The notes below the pieces were generated by a model, which saw only the letters and a list, made by a program, of their open reading frames with translations, did no database searches and was not told the origin of the DNA. From assembly GCA_963735495.1 (NCBI GenBank), contig CAVTLG010000002.1, positions 1,302,001 to 1,366,000 on the forward strand: a DNA stretch of 64,000 nt, given 5' to 3'. Positions within the stretch are counted from its first letter, which is position 1, and every line of letters begins with the position of its first letter. Of the stretch, positions 41,507 through 49,768 are shown one piece after another. The translations under genes and the position numbers were made by a program. The stretch comes from CAVTLG01 sp963735495. Lineage in GTDB: Bacteria > Chloroflexota > Ktedonobacteria > Ktedonobacterales > Ktedonobacteraceae.

Positions 41507-44500
41507 ATGAGTAGCATACCAGTGGCAATTGGTCAGAGAGAGTCACCTCGAGCGTTTTTGGATGAGGTGTATAAAAGTTTGGGTTATGAAGAAGGTACAC
41601 TACTCAATGCTGCTATTTGTCCCGATGCTAAAACAGATGAAGCCTGGTTGGATAAGGGTGATTGGTTGGCCCTTGCTTACAAGGTGGGAGCAGAGAAAGT
41701 CTTTTTTGTTAAGCATGATCCAGTTCTTGTCTTCTGTACGCTCGAGAATGGTTTAGAGAACGAACAAGCGCTCCTTGAAAAGTTTCGTCGTGTCTGGTGT
41801 ATGTCGCGTCCTCAGTTCCTCTTTATTGCATTGCCTGGTGAACTCCGCCTTTACCGCTTGGATCGGCCTCCCACAAGAGAGGTCGAAGTTCTACATAAGA
41901 AGCAGCAGATCGCACTTGTTGAGAGTATAGCAGATGTTGCCAGTAAATTAAAAGATTACCGGCGTGAAGAGATAGAATCTGGGCGTCTGTTCAGTGATGA
42001 TCGTTTCGGTGGTATTGACCAACGAGCAGATAGACAGTTAATTCAAGATTTAAAAATGGTGCGAAAACAATTGTTGGATGCGGGGCTTGATGCAAAATAT
42101 GCTCATTCATTAATTGGACGCTCCATTTTTATTCGTTATTTGGAAGATCGTGGGGTCATTGATCTAGCATATTTTGAGAAAGTGGCTCAAAGGAATCTTC
42201 ACTGGCAAGAAAAACTTGCACGAGAATCTGGTCGGCCTGATTTAGCTCCTGGTGGTCAGAAACGTAGGTATTATCGTGTACTTCTTGATAAGGGCTTTAC
42301 TTATGCTCTTTTCCAGCAGCTCGCGAACGATTTTAACGGAGATATGTTTCCTAAAGATGAGGAAGAAGAAAAAAAGGTGAGTAAGACTCATCTTGAGCTG
42401 CTTCACGATTTTCTCCTTGGCGATACTAATTGGGGACAATCGCACCTCTTTTTGTGGGCATATGATTTTGAAATCATTCCTATTGAATTAATTAGTAGCA
42501 TCTACGAAGAGTTCTATCACAAAGAGAATATATATCATCCAGATGCTCATAAAAAAACGAGGAGGCAGGATGATATCAAAACACATTATACGCCGAGCGT
42601 GTTGGTGGAATATATACTCTCTACTATCTTATCTAAAGAGCGCTTGGCTCAAAAACCTAAAATACTTGACCCGGCTTGTGGATCTGGTATCTTTCTCGTT
42701 GAATCCTTCCGTCGTATCGTAAGGTATTATGTACAAAAGTATAGTGAAATGCTATCGCCAGATATGCTCAGGAAAATATTACGAGAGCAAATTAGAGGTA
42801 TAGAAATTAATGAAGAGGCTGTACATGTAGCTGCTTTTAGCCTCTATCTGGCTTTATTACACTATCAAGAACCTCCTGATATTCGCACGAAGAGACTGCC
42901 ACATCTTATTTATCAAGAAAATCAACTGGAAGATGATAATCATTATCATGTCCTTTTTAAGAAGAATGCGTTTGCTCTCATAGATGATGAACGAGGGCAA
43001 ATCAAAGAAACACTTGATGGATCTTCAAGGTATAAAGGTCGTGCACAAGATGAACGGTTATATAATTCTCAGGCAAAATTGCCTTTAGATCTTCATTCAT
43101 TTGATATTGTAACTGGTAATCCACCCTGGGGTTTTGAGCAAGGATCAACAGAGGAAATAGGTGAGGCTCAGGAGCAGGCGAAGCTATGGTGCCAATACTT
43201 TGGTTGGTCTATTGGTTATAAAGAACCTTCTCAAACCTTTATCGCTCGTTCTTTGAAATTGCTTAAAGCTGGAGGAGAAGCGGGTCTACTTGTACCAACC
43301 GGAGTTTTTCTTAAGCACCATGAATATAGTGAAGGGTTTAGACGGCGCTGGTTAGAGGAAACAACCATTAAGACTGTTGTAAATTTTACGCATGTTCGAC
43401 ACTCATTTTTTAATATGGATGCAAATGCTCCCTTTGCATTTGTGCATTTTGTTGTGCAACCTGCTTTTTCAGATCATTGGGTACGTTATTGGTCAGTAAA
43501 AAAAACAGAAATTGTTGACAAAACTCAGGCAATTGTGTTGGGACAGCCTGATATTCGGCAGGTAAAACAACTTGATTTAGCGTATGATGATTTTCTCTGG
43601 AAAGTTTATTGGTGGGGGAATCATCGCGATGCAGCATTAATTAAAGCATTACGTCTTGATAAAACTATTAGTGCGTTGACCCAGATGAGAAATTGGCCTA
43701 AACCTGGACGAGGCTTTCAAGCTGCAAGCCCCACTTACAGGAATCGCCCAAGTGATTGGTTGAGAAACTACCCAATACTTCCTGCTGACTGTCTACAAAG
43801 ATATGGGCCGATTGACTCATCTCTCTTAACACCTCCTCCAGAGGAAGTCACGAGGTTGCCATCAAGTAATCGCATTCAAAGTGGTTGGCGTGTGTTGATT
43901 GGGCAGGGTATAACTGAAAAAGCTGGTGCTAATGGGAGAGTAGAAGCACGTCTCGAAGATCAACCCTATGCTTTTAACAGCTCAATTCACGGAGTAAATG
44001 TTGATGGTGCTGAAGACTGGGAACGTAAAGTTCTGATCGGTATTATATGGTCCTCGTTAGCACGATATTACTATTTTATGACGGTCAGTTCCTGGGGAAC
44101 ATGGCATCATCAGTTACACCTTGAGGAAGCTATGAGCTTGCCTGTCAGATTTCCACGTGACCCTGGGTTGCGAGACGAAATTGTGGAACTGGTCAATACA
44201 CTTATGGATTGCCCTGTTGCCTGGAGACAAGATTTTTCTGTATTACACCGAGAAATAACCCACCTTGAACGAAATTTGGATGATGCAATTTTCAGGCTAT
44301 ACGAGCTAGGTGAAGCAGAACGCGATTTAGTGCTAGATCTCTGCGAAGTCAATCTGGAGTTTTTCTACCGTCACAGTCATAGTGACGCTTCCCTGAAACT
44401 TGAACGATATCCTTCTGCTCCTCAAGGAACGATCAGTGATGTACCGACGGAAAGAACGCGAGCAAAAGGCCTTGAGGGATATCTCTATGCATTTCTGAAG

Positions 44501-44857
44501 ATGTGGAATCGTGAGTTAGCACCTGAAGGTGAATTTTACTGGCGAGTGCTGCGACCTTCTAATGTGCCAATAATCGCTGTCGTATTTACTACCCAGGAGG
44601 TGGGAGATGCTCTTCCGATGATAACTTCTGCTGACGATGAAGAATGGCATGAAGTCTTAAAGCGTTGTGACAATGCACTCAAACAACCTGTAAGCCGCCG
44701 TGTTTATATTGATAGCATGGTTCGTGTGGTAACAGACACAGAGATCTACATCATAAAGCGTGATGAGCGCAGACTGTGGACACGTAGCATGGCGCGTGAA
44801 GATGCAGAAGCAACTCTCGTCCAGGCCATGCACTTACAAGAAGAAGCTATGAGTTAA
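41507..44857 (+). CDS. Eco57I-class N6-adenine DNA methyltransferase of a restriction-modification unit
   Basis: A 1116-residue protein. The N-terminal 350 residues (AEKVFFVKHDPVLVFCTLEN, YAHSLIGRSIFIRYLEDRGV) resemble the leading region of Eco57I-type and type I-like methylases. The methyltransferase core has motif I DPACGSGIFL (D388) and motif IV NPPW (538-541), typical of amino-methylases acting on adenine. The remaining C-terminal half probably holds target recognition (WGTWHHQLHLEEAMSLPVRF) and ends in an uncharacterised domain. It is AT-rich compared with the flanking genes, suggesting transfer. A PD-(D/E)XK nuclease gene follows 18 bases later. It could be type IIG-like or part of a two-protein system. 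Confidence 0.88.
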   Translation: MSSIPVAIGQRESPRAFLDEVYKSLGYEEGTLLNAAICPDAKTDEAWLDKGDWLALAYKVGAEKVFFVKHDPVLVFCTLENGLENEQALLEKFRRVWCMSRPQFLFIALPGELRLYRLDRPPTREVEVLHKKQQIALVESIADVASKLKDYRREEIESGRLFSDDRFGGIDQRADRQLIQDLKMVRKQLLDAGLDAKYAHSLIGRSIFIRYLEDRGVIDLAYFEKVAQRNLHWQEKLARESGRPDLAPGGQKRRYYRVLLDKGFTYALFQQLANDFNGDMFPKDEEEEKKVSKTHLELLHDFLLGDTNWGQSHLFLWAYDFEIIPIELISSIYEEFYHKENIYHPDAHKKTRRQDDIKTHYTPSVLVEYILSTILSKERLAQKPKILDPACGSGIFLVESFRRIVRYYVQKYSEMLSPDMLRKILREQIRGIEINEEAVHVAAFSLYLALLHYQEPPDIRTKRLPHLIYQENQLEDDNHYHVLFKKNAFALIDDERGQIKETLDGSSRYKGRAQDERLYNSQAKLPLDLHSFDIVTGNPPWGFEQGSTEEIGEAQEQAKLWCQYFGWSIGYKEPSQTFIARSLKLLKAGGEAGLLVPTGVFLKHHEYSEGFRRRWLEETTIKTVVNFTHVRHSFFNMDANAPFAFVHFVVQPAFSDHWVRYWSVKKTEIVDKTQAIVLGQPDIRQVKQLDLAYDDFLWKVYWWGNHRDAALIKALRLDKTISALTQMRNWPKPGRGFQAASPTYRNRPSDWLRNYPILPADCLQRYGPIDSSLLTPPPEEVTRLPSSNRIQSGWRVLIGQGITEKAGANGRVEARLEDQPYAFNSSIHGVNVDGAEDWERKVLIGIIWSSLARYYYFMTVSSWGTWHHQLHLEEAMSLPVRFPRDPGLRDEIVELVNTLMDCPVAWRQDFSVLHREITHLERNLDDAIFRLYELGEAERDLVLDLCEVNLEFFYRHSHSDASLKLERYPSAPQGTISDVPTERTRAKGLEGYLYAFLKMWNRELAPEGEFYWRVLRPSNVPIIAVVFTTQEVGDALPMITSADDEEWHEVLKRCDNALKQPVSRRVYIDSMVRVVTDTEIYIIKRDERRLWTRSMAREDAEATLVQAMHLQEEAMS

Positions 44858-44875
44858 ACAGTTTAGGATGATTCA

Positions 44876-45763
44876 ATGGGGCGAATATCTCTTACTAAAC
44901 AAATGAGGCCCAATAGCTGGGCAGTTTTTAAAGAGCATGTAGTGGACCTTATTCGTGAGGCTCTATTAATACTTAGACAACGAGGTGATCTGGTTGAATG
45001 TGAAGTTGGGCTGAATAGGTTGTTGTACCTCTGCCTCACAGAGGCCACTTATAGGTTAACAGAAGCCAATGCTGATTTCAATTTACCTCTACCTGCTTAC
45101 GATGGACGCAATCCTCCTCATTCGGAAGATAAGCAAAAAGCAAAACGTGAAGATAACAGACCTGATATCTATTGGACTCTTATGGATCATAATGCTAACT
45201 ATCAAGACTGGTGTCGTACTTTTGCTCTTGAGTGTAAACGCCTTGGTGAGCCAACAAGCCCTAAGTGGATATTGAATAAACAATATGTCACAGATGGAAT
45301 ATTGCGGTTCTTTCAAGAGGAGAAGGGATATGGTAAAGGTTGTGAAGTAGGAGCAATGATTGGTTACGTACAAAACAAAACATTTGATGAAATTTTAGTT
45401 GAGGTGAATTCGTATATTACTGCTCACGAGCCATCTATCCCTCTACTAACTGTACCTGCTAATGGTTGGCAGGACCAGGGCGTGAGTCATCTTTCCCATA
45501 CATTTTGTCGTTCATACATACCTTTGCACTTTTTCCTACAGCATTTCTGGATAGATATGAGAATATGTGCCTATCTTGTCTCTTCGTCTATTAGTGAAGA
45601 TTCCTCTATTGAGCAAAAGAGCTTGACTTCTGATAAAAAGTTAGAGAAAAGTCAGAGAAAGAAAAATAGTAGTCGGCGAGCTTCAAAGACCCAAATGCCT
45701 AAAAACATTTCCGAAAAATCTTTGCAAATGGAGCTTCCGGTAGAAGGTATTGGCGGTTCATGA
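44876..45763 (+). CDS. PD-(D/E)XK nuclease, probable restriction subunit
   Basis: A 295-residue protein. The sequence RPDIYWTLMD with P96-D97, and ALECKRLG with E119 and K121, gives PD-x21-E-x-K, the standard metal-binding nuclease core. The N-terminal helical region (FKEHVVDLIREALLILRQRG) precedes it. The C-terminal 60 residues are Lys/Ser-rich and probably disordered. It starts 18 bases after the methylase stop, and the pair is AT-rich and shares one promoter. A restriction role is inferred from motif and context. I do not know a named family for it. Confidence 0.75.
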   Translation: MGRISLTKQMRPNSWAVFKEHVVDLIREALLILRQRGDLVECEVGLNRLLYLCLTEATYRLTEANADFNLPLPAYDGRNPPHSEDKQKAKREDNRPDIYWTLMDHNANYQDWCRTFALECKRLGEPTSPKWILNKQYVTDGILRFFQEEKGYGKGCEVGAMIGYVQNKTFDEILVEVNSYITAHEPSIPLLTVPANGWQDQGVSHLSHTFCRSYIPLHFFLQHFWIDMRICAYLVSSSISEDSSIEQKSLTSDKKLEKSQRKKNSSRRASKTQMPKNISEKSLQMELPVEGIGGS

Positions 45764-46013
45764 CAATCATTATTTATTATTTCATGATCCGGAAGACCAC
45801 TGGTATCGACAAAATCAACTGCTGTTGGAAGAGAGGGAAATGCTCGCCCTTGATCCAGGTCTCCGTCCAACCTTTAGGCAAACTACCGACCATTTAGCCT
45901 GGCTTCGGCTCCGGGCTAAGATTTCTTTTTGCTTGTGGCGTTGTTGTGCTGCCAACCCGCTTTATGTGTTATACTTTGTGCATGAGAGAAGCCCAAATCA
46001 ATCTTCTGGATAG
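45750..46013 (+). CDS. Doubtful small frame after the nuclease gene
   Basis: Eighty-seven residues from a TTG overlapping the nuclease stop: DNHYLLFHDPEDHWYRQNQL then LLEEREMLALDPGLRPTFRQ. The first 50 residues look protein-like, but the rest (WRCCAANPLYVLYFVHERSP) does not. No ribosome site. It may be a decayed end of a third gene of the restriction unit. Confidence 0.2.
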   Translation: MAVHDNHYLLFHDPEDHWYRQNQLLLEEREMLALDPGLRPTFRQTTDHLAWLRLRAKISFCLWRCCAANPLYVLYFVHERSPNQSSG

Positions 46014-46084
46014 AGGTCGATAGAGGTTGATGTAGTTAAGGGTTCGTTTTTAGCAAGTTGAAAGTGCACCAAAGAATTTGTCTT

Positions 46085-46747
46085 ATGTCTCGTTCGACAA
46101 CACTTACATTTACCTGTCCTTGTGACAACACATTTACTTGCCAGACGTATGATTATGTGAATGTAGCGCGCGATCCACAGTTGCGCTATGTTGTGCTGGC
46201 AGGCTTGCTTAATGTGACGACGTGCCCCAATTGTGGACGCCGCGCCGCGATTGCTAAGCCCTTCATTTACTCTGATCCCGATCATGATCTGCTTGCCTAT
46301 GTGCACCCTCGTGCTGATGCTCCTGAAGATGCTCGTTTGCTTATACTGGAAAAGTTGCGCTCCGTCTATATGGATGCAGCTGGTATGCAAGAGCCGCAGG
46401 AAGAGGGGCAGAGTGGAGGCAATGGTCATGGTGGACGTGTGGCGTCGGTCTCGCCATCGCAGGCCAGGGAAATGCCGCCGTTGCAGGTGGTGTTTGGCAT
46501 GGATCAACTGAGTGAGTTGATTAATGCCGTACTTGAACCAGAGGAGCGTCTGGGACGGCTGGCTCTAAATACACAGAGTCGCAATGAAGCTGAGCGTGGA
46601 CAATTCCACGATATCACGCGCAAGCTGGCCTCAGAAATGGGTTGCTTCATTGAGGTGGAAGATCTACCCGATGAATATACTGTCTGGCTCTACGGATCAC
46701 GCCGTCAGATAGGAGCCTTCGTACGCGAACTGGCTCCGCGAGGTTAA
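46085..46747 (+). CDS. CpXC-domain protein
   Basis: A 220-residue protein. FTCPCDNTFTCQTYDYVNVA and TTCPNCGRRAAIAKPFIYSD form the CpXC domain, with cysteine pairs that probably bind zinc. A Gly-rich linker (EEGQSGGNGHGGR) separates it from a C-terminal alpha/beta region (RKLASEMGCFIEVEDLPDEY). The family is widespread in Chloroflexota and has no established function. The start at 46085 is chosen because the sequence before it is not protein-like. The stop lies five bases before mogA, so the two are probably co-transcribed. Confidence 0.8.
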   Translation: MSRSTTLTFTCPCDNTFTCQTYDYVNVARDPQLRYVVLAGLLNVTTCPNCGRRAAIAKPFIYSDPDHDLLAYVHPRADAPEDARLLILEKLRSVYMDAAGMQEPQEEGQSGGNGHGGRVASVSPSQAREMPPLQVVFGMDQLSELINAVLEPEERLGRLALNTQSRNEAERGQFHDITRKLASEMGCFIEVEDLPDEYTVWLYGSRRQIGAFVRELAPRG

Positions 46748-46751
46748 TAGG

Positions 46752-47237
46752 ATGGTGACAATAGGCATACTCACGATCAGCGATGGCGCGGCCAGGGGCG
46801 AGCGCCAGGATCTGAGTGGGGAAGCGATACGTTTACAGGTGAGTCAACTGCCAGATGCAGTAATCAGCGTAGCGGCTATTATCCCCGATGAGCGGGAGCA
46901 GATCGCGACTGTTTTGCGCGCCTGGTCCGATGAAAGAAAGCTCAACCTGGTACTCACAACTGGTGGCACAGGACTGGCTCCGCGTGATGTGACGCCGGAG
47001 GCGACAAAGGCTGTGATTGAGCGCGAAGCGCCGGGAATTGCCGAGGCGCTGCGCGCCATCAGTCTGCAATATACGCGGACTGCCATGCTCTCACGCGGCG
47101 TAGCTGGTGTACGTGGTCACACATTGATCATCAACCTGCCGGGTAGTCCTAAAGCCGTAAAAGAATGCCTGGAATATGTTTTGCCCGTTCTGCCACATGC
47201 GATTAATCTGCTGATTGAGGGACCCAGGGAACATTAA
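46752..47237 (+). CDS. mogA: Molybdenum cofactor biosynthesis protein MogA/MoaB
   Basis: A 161-residue enzyme that adenylates molybdopterin before molybdate insertion. The signature TTGGTGLAPRDVTPEATKAV is intact, as are GILTISDGAARGERQDLSGE at the start and LIINLPGSPKAVKECLEYVL near the end. Length is typical. It is the only molybdenum cofactor gene seen in the window. It follows the CpXC gene by four bases and precedes a WD40 gene by 25, so all three may share a transcript. MogA and MoaB cannot be separated from the sequence alone. Confidence 0.92.
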   Translation: MVTIGILTISDGAARGERQDLSGEAIRLQVSQLPDAVISVAAIIPDEREQIATVLRAWSDERKLNLVLTTGGTGLAPRDVTPEATKAVIEREAPGIAEALRAISLQYTRTAMLSRGVAGVRGHTLIINLPGSPKAVKECLEYVLPVLPHAINLLIEGPREH

Positions 47238-47262
47238 AGAGCGTGAAAAGGGAACCGCAAAT

Positions 47263-48141
47263 ATGTTTACCAGCTATAGGGGGCATAGTGATAATGTCTT
47301 TGCTATAGTCTGGTCGCCTGATGGTCGCGTCGTAGCATCCGGCGGACGTGACCGGACAGTACAGGTATGGGATGCCTCAACAGGTGCACATCTCCTCACT
47401 TTTCGTGGACATGCTCAGTGTCTACTCTCTGTAGCCTGGTCGCCCGACGCGATTGCCTGCGCGTCGGGCTGCGCGCAAGGCATTGTCTATGTGTGGTCCG
47501 CTAGCACTGGTGACATAATCAGTACATATCACAAGCACGTACGCTTTGTACGCAGCGTAGCCTGGTCGCCAGATGGACAGTATATCGCTTCAGGCGGGGA
47601 GTACGGCGACAATACGGTCCAGGTCTGGGAAGCCTTGAGTGGCAAACACCTCTATACGCATAGCAAACAATATCGCATCTTTGCAGCACCCTGGTCTCCA
47701 CATGCGGCCTTGATTGCCTCGGGCAGCTTTGATGGGAGTGTTCAGGTCTGGGAGGCGCTGAATGGTGGGCTGGTGAGCGGTTATCACGAGCACAACGGTC
47801 CGGTTTACGCGGTCGCGTGGTCGCCTGATGGCGCAATGCTTGTTTCTGGTGGACAGGATGCCACAGTACGTTGCTGGTCTGCGTACACAGGTGCTCCCAT
47901 TTGCAGCTATCGGCAGCACACGCAAGCGGTGAAGGCAGTAGCGTGGTCGCCTGATGGCAAGTTGATTGCCTCTGCTGGCGATGATGCAACGGTCCAGGTC
48001 TGGTCTGTCGCGACGGGGGAACGTGTCGCGCTCTATGCCGGGCATAAAAGTTGGGTGCGTAGCCTGGCCTGGTCCCCAGATGGTGATACTATTGCGTCGG
48101 CCAGCGAACGGACCGTACATATGTGGCGCTGGCATACGTAA
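47263..48141 (+). CDS. WD40-repeat protein, seven-bladed propeller
   Basis: A 292-residue protein made entirely of seven WD40 units, each with a GH/KH-like opening, AWSPDG in the middle and VQVW or similar at the end (for example YRGHSDNVFAIVWSPDGRVV). Seven units make one closed beta-propeller, expected to act as a protein-binding platform. No signal peptide, kinase or other domain is attached. GAAAAGGGAA precedes ATG 47263. Such free-standing propellers are common in Ktedonobacteria and other complex-lifestyle bacteria. The partner is unknown. Confidence 0.9.
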   Translation: MFTSYRGHSDNVFAIVWSPDGRVVASGGRDRTVQVWDASTGAHLLTFRGHAQCLLSVAWSPDAIACASGCAQGIVYVWSASTGDIISTYHKHVRFVRSVAWSPDGQYIASGGEYGDNTVQVWEALSGKHLYTHSKQYRIFAAPWSPHAALIASGSFDGSVQVWEALNGGLVSGYHEHNGPVYAVAWSPDGAMLVSGGQDATVRCWSAYTGAPICSYRQHTQAVKAVAWSPDGKLIASAGDDATVQVWSVATGERVALYAGHKSWVRSLAWSPDGDTIASASERTVHMWRWHT

Positions 48142-48306
48142 CGCTGGGTTAACTGCTGGATCATCGCGCTTGCTGTGGAACGTACTCTTACGCGATGGAC
48201 CGCAATGGTAACAGGACTTGTCGTTACCACTTGCATGTATAGGCAATGAGTACTATCATACAGGAAGGCGCGAAAGAAATATTTTATTTGTATTGGAGTG
48301 ATGCAC

Positions 48307-49410
48307 ATGTCTCTTGCTTACCTGATTGATCTAGGTTGGTTCCGTATTGGTCCTCCCTATATTTACATCAATATGAACCCGGTTATTTTCTACCTGGGAC
48401 CCCTGGCCGTGCGCTGGTATGGCTTGATGTATGTTGTTGGTATTCTCATTGGGTTGCAGGTTATCAAGGGCTATACCAGGCGTAAAGGCATCAGTGAGGA
48501 GAAAGTTTATCGCATCGTCTGGTGGTGTATCGCGGCAGGACTGCTTGGGGGACGGCTCTACTTTGTCGTTCAGCAGCCCGACCTGGTGAGCGATTATCTC
48601 TTGAAGCCGCAAAATATCCTGGCAACGTGGGAGGGAGGCATGGCATTTTTCGGAGCTATCTTCTTAGTCATCCCCACGTTGATCTGGCGTGCCAGAGTCG
48701 AACGTCTCAATCCGCTGGTACTAATCGATGCTGGTGTATTATTCGCTGCCGCAGGACAAATCTTCGGGCGTATCGGTAATCTGATCAACGGCGACATCAT
48801 CGGCTACGTCAGCCCACAAATACCCTGGTCGACTGTCTATCAAAATCCCAATAGCTGGGCCTGTCTGGTACCCTCTACTTGTGATGTACCAGTGCAACCG
48901 GCAGCCGGCTATGAGCTGCTCACGAACCTTGTGCTGCTGGCGGTCATGCTGTATTTATCACGCCGCCTGGCCCGTCCAGGTATCCTCATGCTGGTCTACC
49001 TGTTTAGCTATTGTGTGACGCAATTCTTGATTTTCTTTACGCGTGATAACACGGTCGTAAGCTTCCTTGGACTAAACTGGGGTCTGAAGCAGGCACAATG
49101 GACTTCGCTAGTCGTCTTTATTGTGCTATTGCCAATAACCTACTGGGTACTGCGCAACTCGCAGCCGATCCCTGCCGGTGAGGTTGCTGCTACATACGGT
49201 ATAGCGCAAGAACCTCAGGGTGAACCTGAGCCAGCAGTGGCTGTAGCTGAGAGTGAAGATGTAAGCGTCGATGAGGAAACAGCTGATCAAGAGAGCGAGC
49301 AAAGCACTGCTACGGAACCTGAGCAAAACGAGGTTGTAGCAGATACCAATGCAACAGAAATAGAGGCAGCAGAAGAAGCTGAAGTGAAAGAGACAACACC
49401 AGGGGCATAA
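48307..49410 (+). CDS. lgt: Phosphatidylglycerol-prolipoprotein diacylglyceryl transferase
   Basis: A 367-residue membrane enzyme that adds diacylglycerol to the Cys of prelipoproteins. Seven hydrophobic segments and the signature GRIGNLINGDIIG are present, along with GPLAVRWYGLMYVVGILIGL and GGMAFFGAI. The start at 48307 is chosen because GGAG lies eight bases upstream. After the last membrane segment (residue 280 or so) there is an unusual Glu/Ala/Thr-rich tail of about 70 residues (ESEDVSVDEETADQESEQ and on), not part of the family core. A hairpin follows the stop. Confidence 0.93.
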   Translation: MSLAYLIDLGWFRIGPPYIYINMNPVIFYLGPLAVRWYGLMYVVGILIGLQVIKGYTRRKGISEEKVYRIVWWCIAAGLLGGRLYFVVQQPDLVSDYLLKPQNILATWEGGMAFFGAIFLVIPTLIWRARVERLNPLVLIDAGVLFAAAGQIFGRIGNLINGDIIGYVSPQIPWSTVYQNPNSWACLVPSTCDVPVQPAAGYELLTNLVLLAVMLYLSRRLARPGILMLVYLFSYCVTQFLIFFTRDNTVVSFLGLNWGLKQAQWTSLVVFIVLLPITYWVLRNSQPIPAGEVAATYGIAQEPQGEPEPAVAVAESEDVSVDEETADQESEQSTATEPEQNEVVADTNATEIEAAEEAEVKETTPGA

Positions 49411-49425
49411 ATAAGCCTGTGGTTG

Positions 49426-49449
49426 GTGGGCGACAGCTCTGTTGCCCAC
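49426..49449 (+). terminator. Hairpin after lgt
   Basis: GTGGGCGACAG (49426-49436) pairs with CTGTTGCCCAC (49439-49449), one wobble pair, 15 bases after the lgt stop. No T-tract follows. Confidence 0.4.
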
Positions 49450-49709
49450 ATCAATCTTGATATAAGAGTTTACGATGCAGCACTGAAATTAATGTGTCGG
49501 TGAGGGTCAAAATCTTTTCAATGTGTGCTGTCTGCCACTTTGGGATCGCGTGGTGGTCTGCGCCAATTTACCTCGCTCCATTTTACATCAATCATAGCTT
49601 CATTGATATACTATACGCGTTGGAATGGCATGATTTTAGTAGCCATTCAGCTACAGTGTAAACTTGCGTAGGGACCAGCTCTTCTAGCTGATCTGAAGAG
49701 CTACAAAAT
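49450..49709. other. Intergenic region between convergent genes
   Basis: About 260 bases with no gene recognised. AGCTCTTC (49678-49685) and GAAGAGCT (49695-49702) form a further small hairpin next to the terminator at 49710. Confidence 0.3.
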
Positions 49710-49737
49710 AGGGATACATCTTATAGAAAGTATCCCT
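49710..49737 (-). terminator. Hairpin terminator for the gene at 49769-51043
   Basis: AGGGATAC (49710-49717) and GTATCCCT (49730-49737) form an eight-bp stem; reading the minus strand it is followed by ATTTTG. It lies about 30 bases past the stop of the minus-strand gene. Confidence 0.55.
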
Positions 49738-49768
49738 GATAAATAGTATTATTTCACTGCGTTGATTG

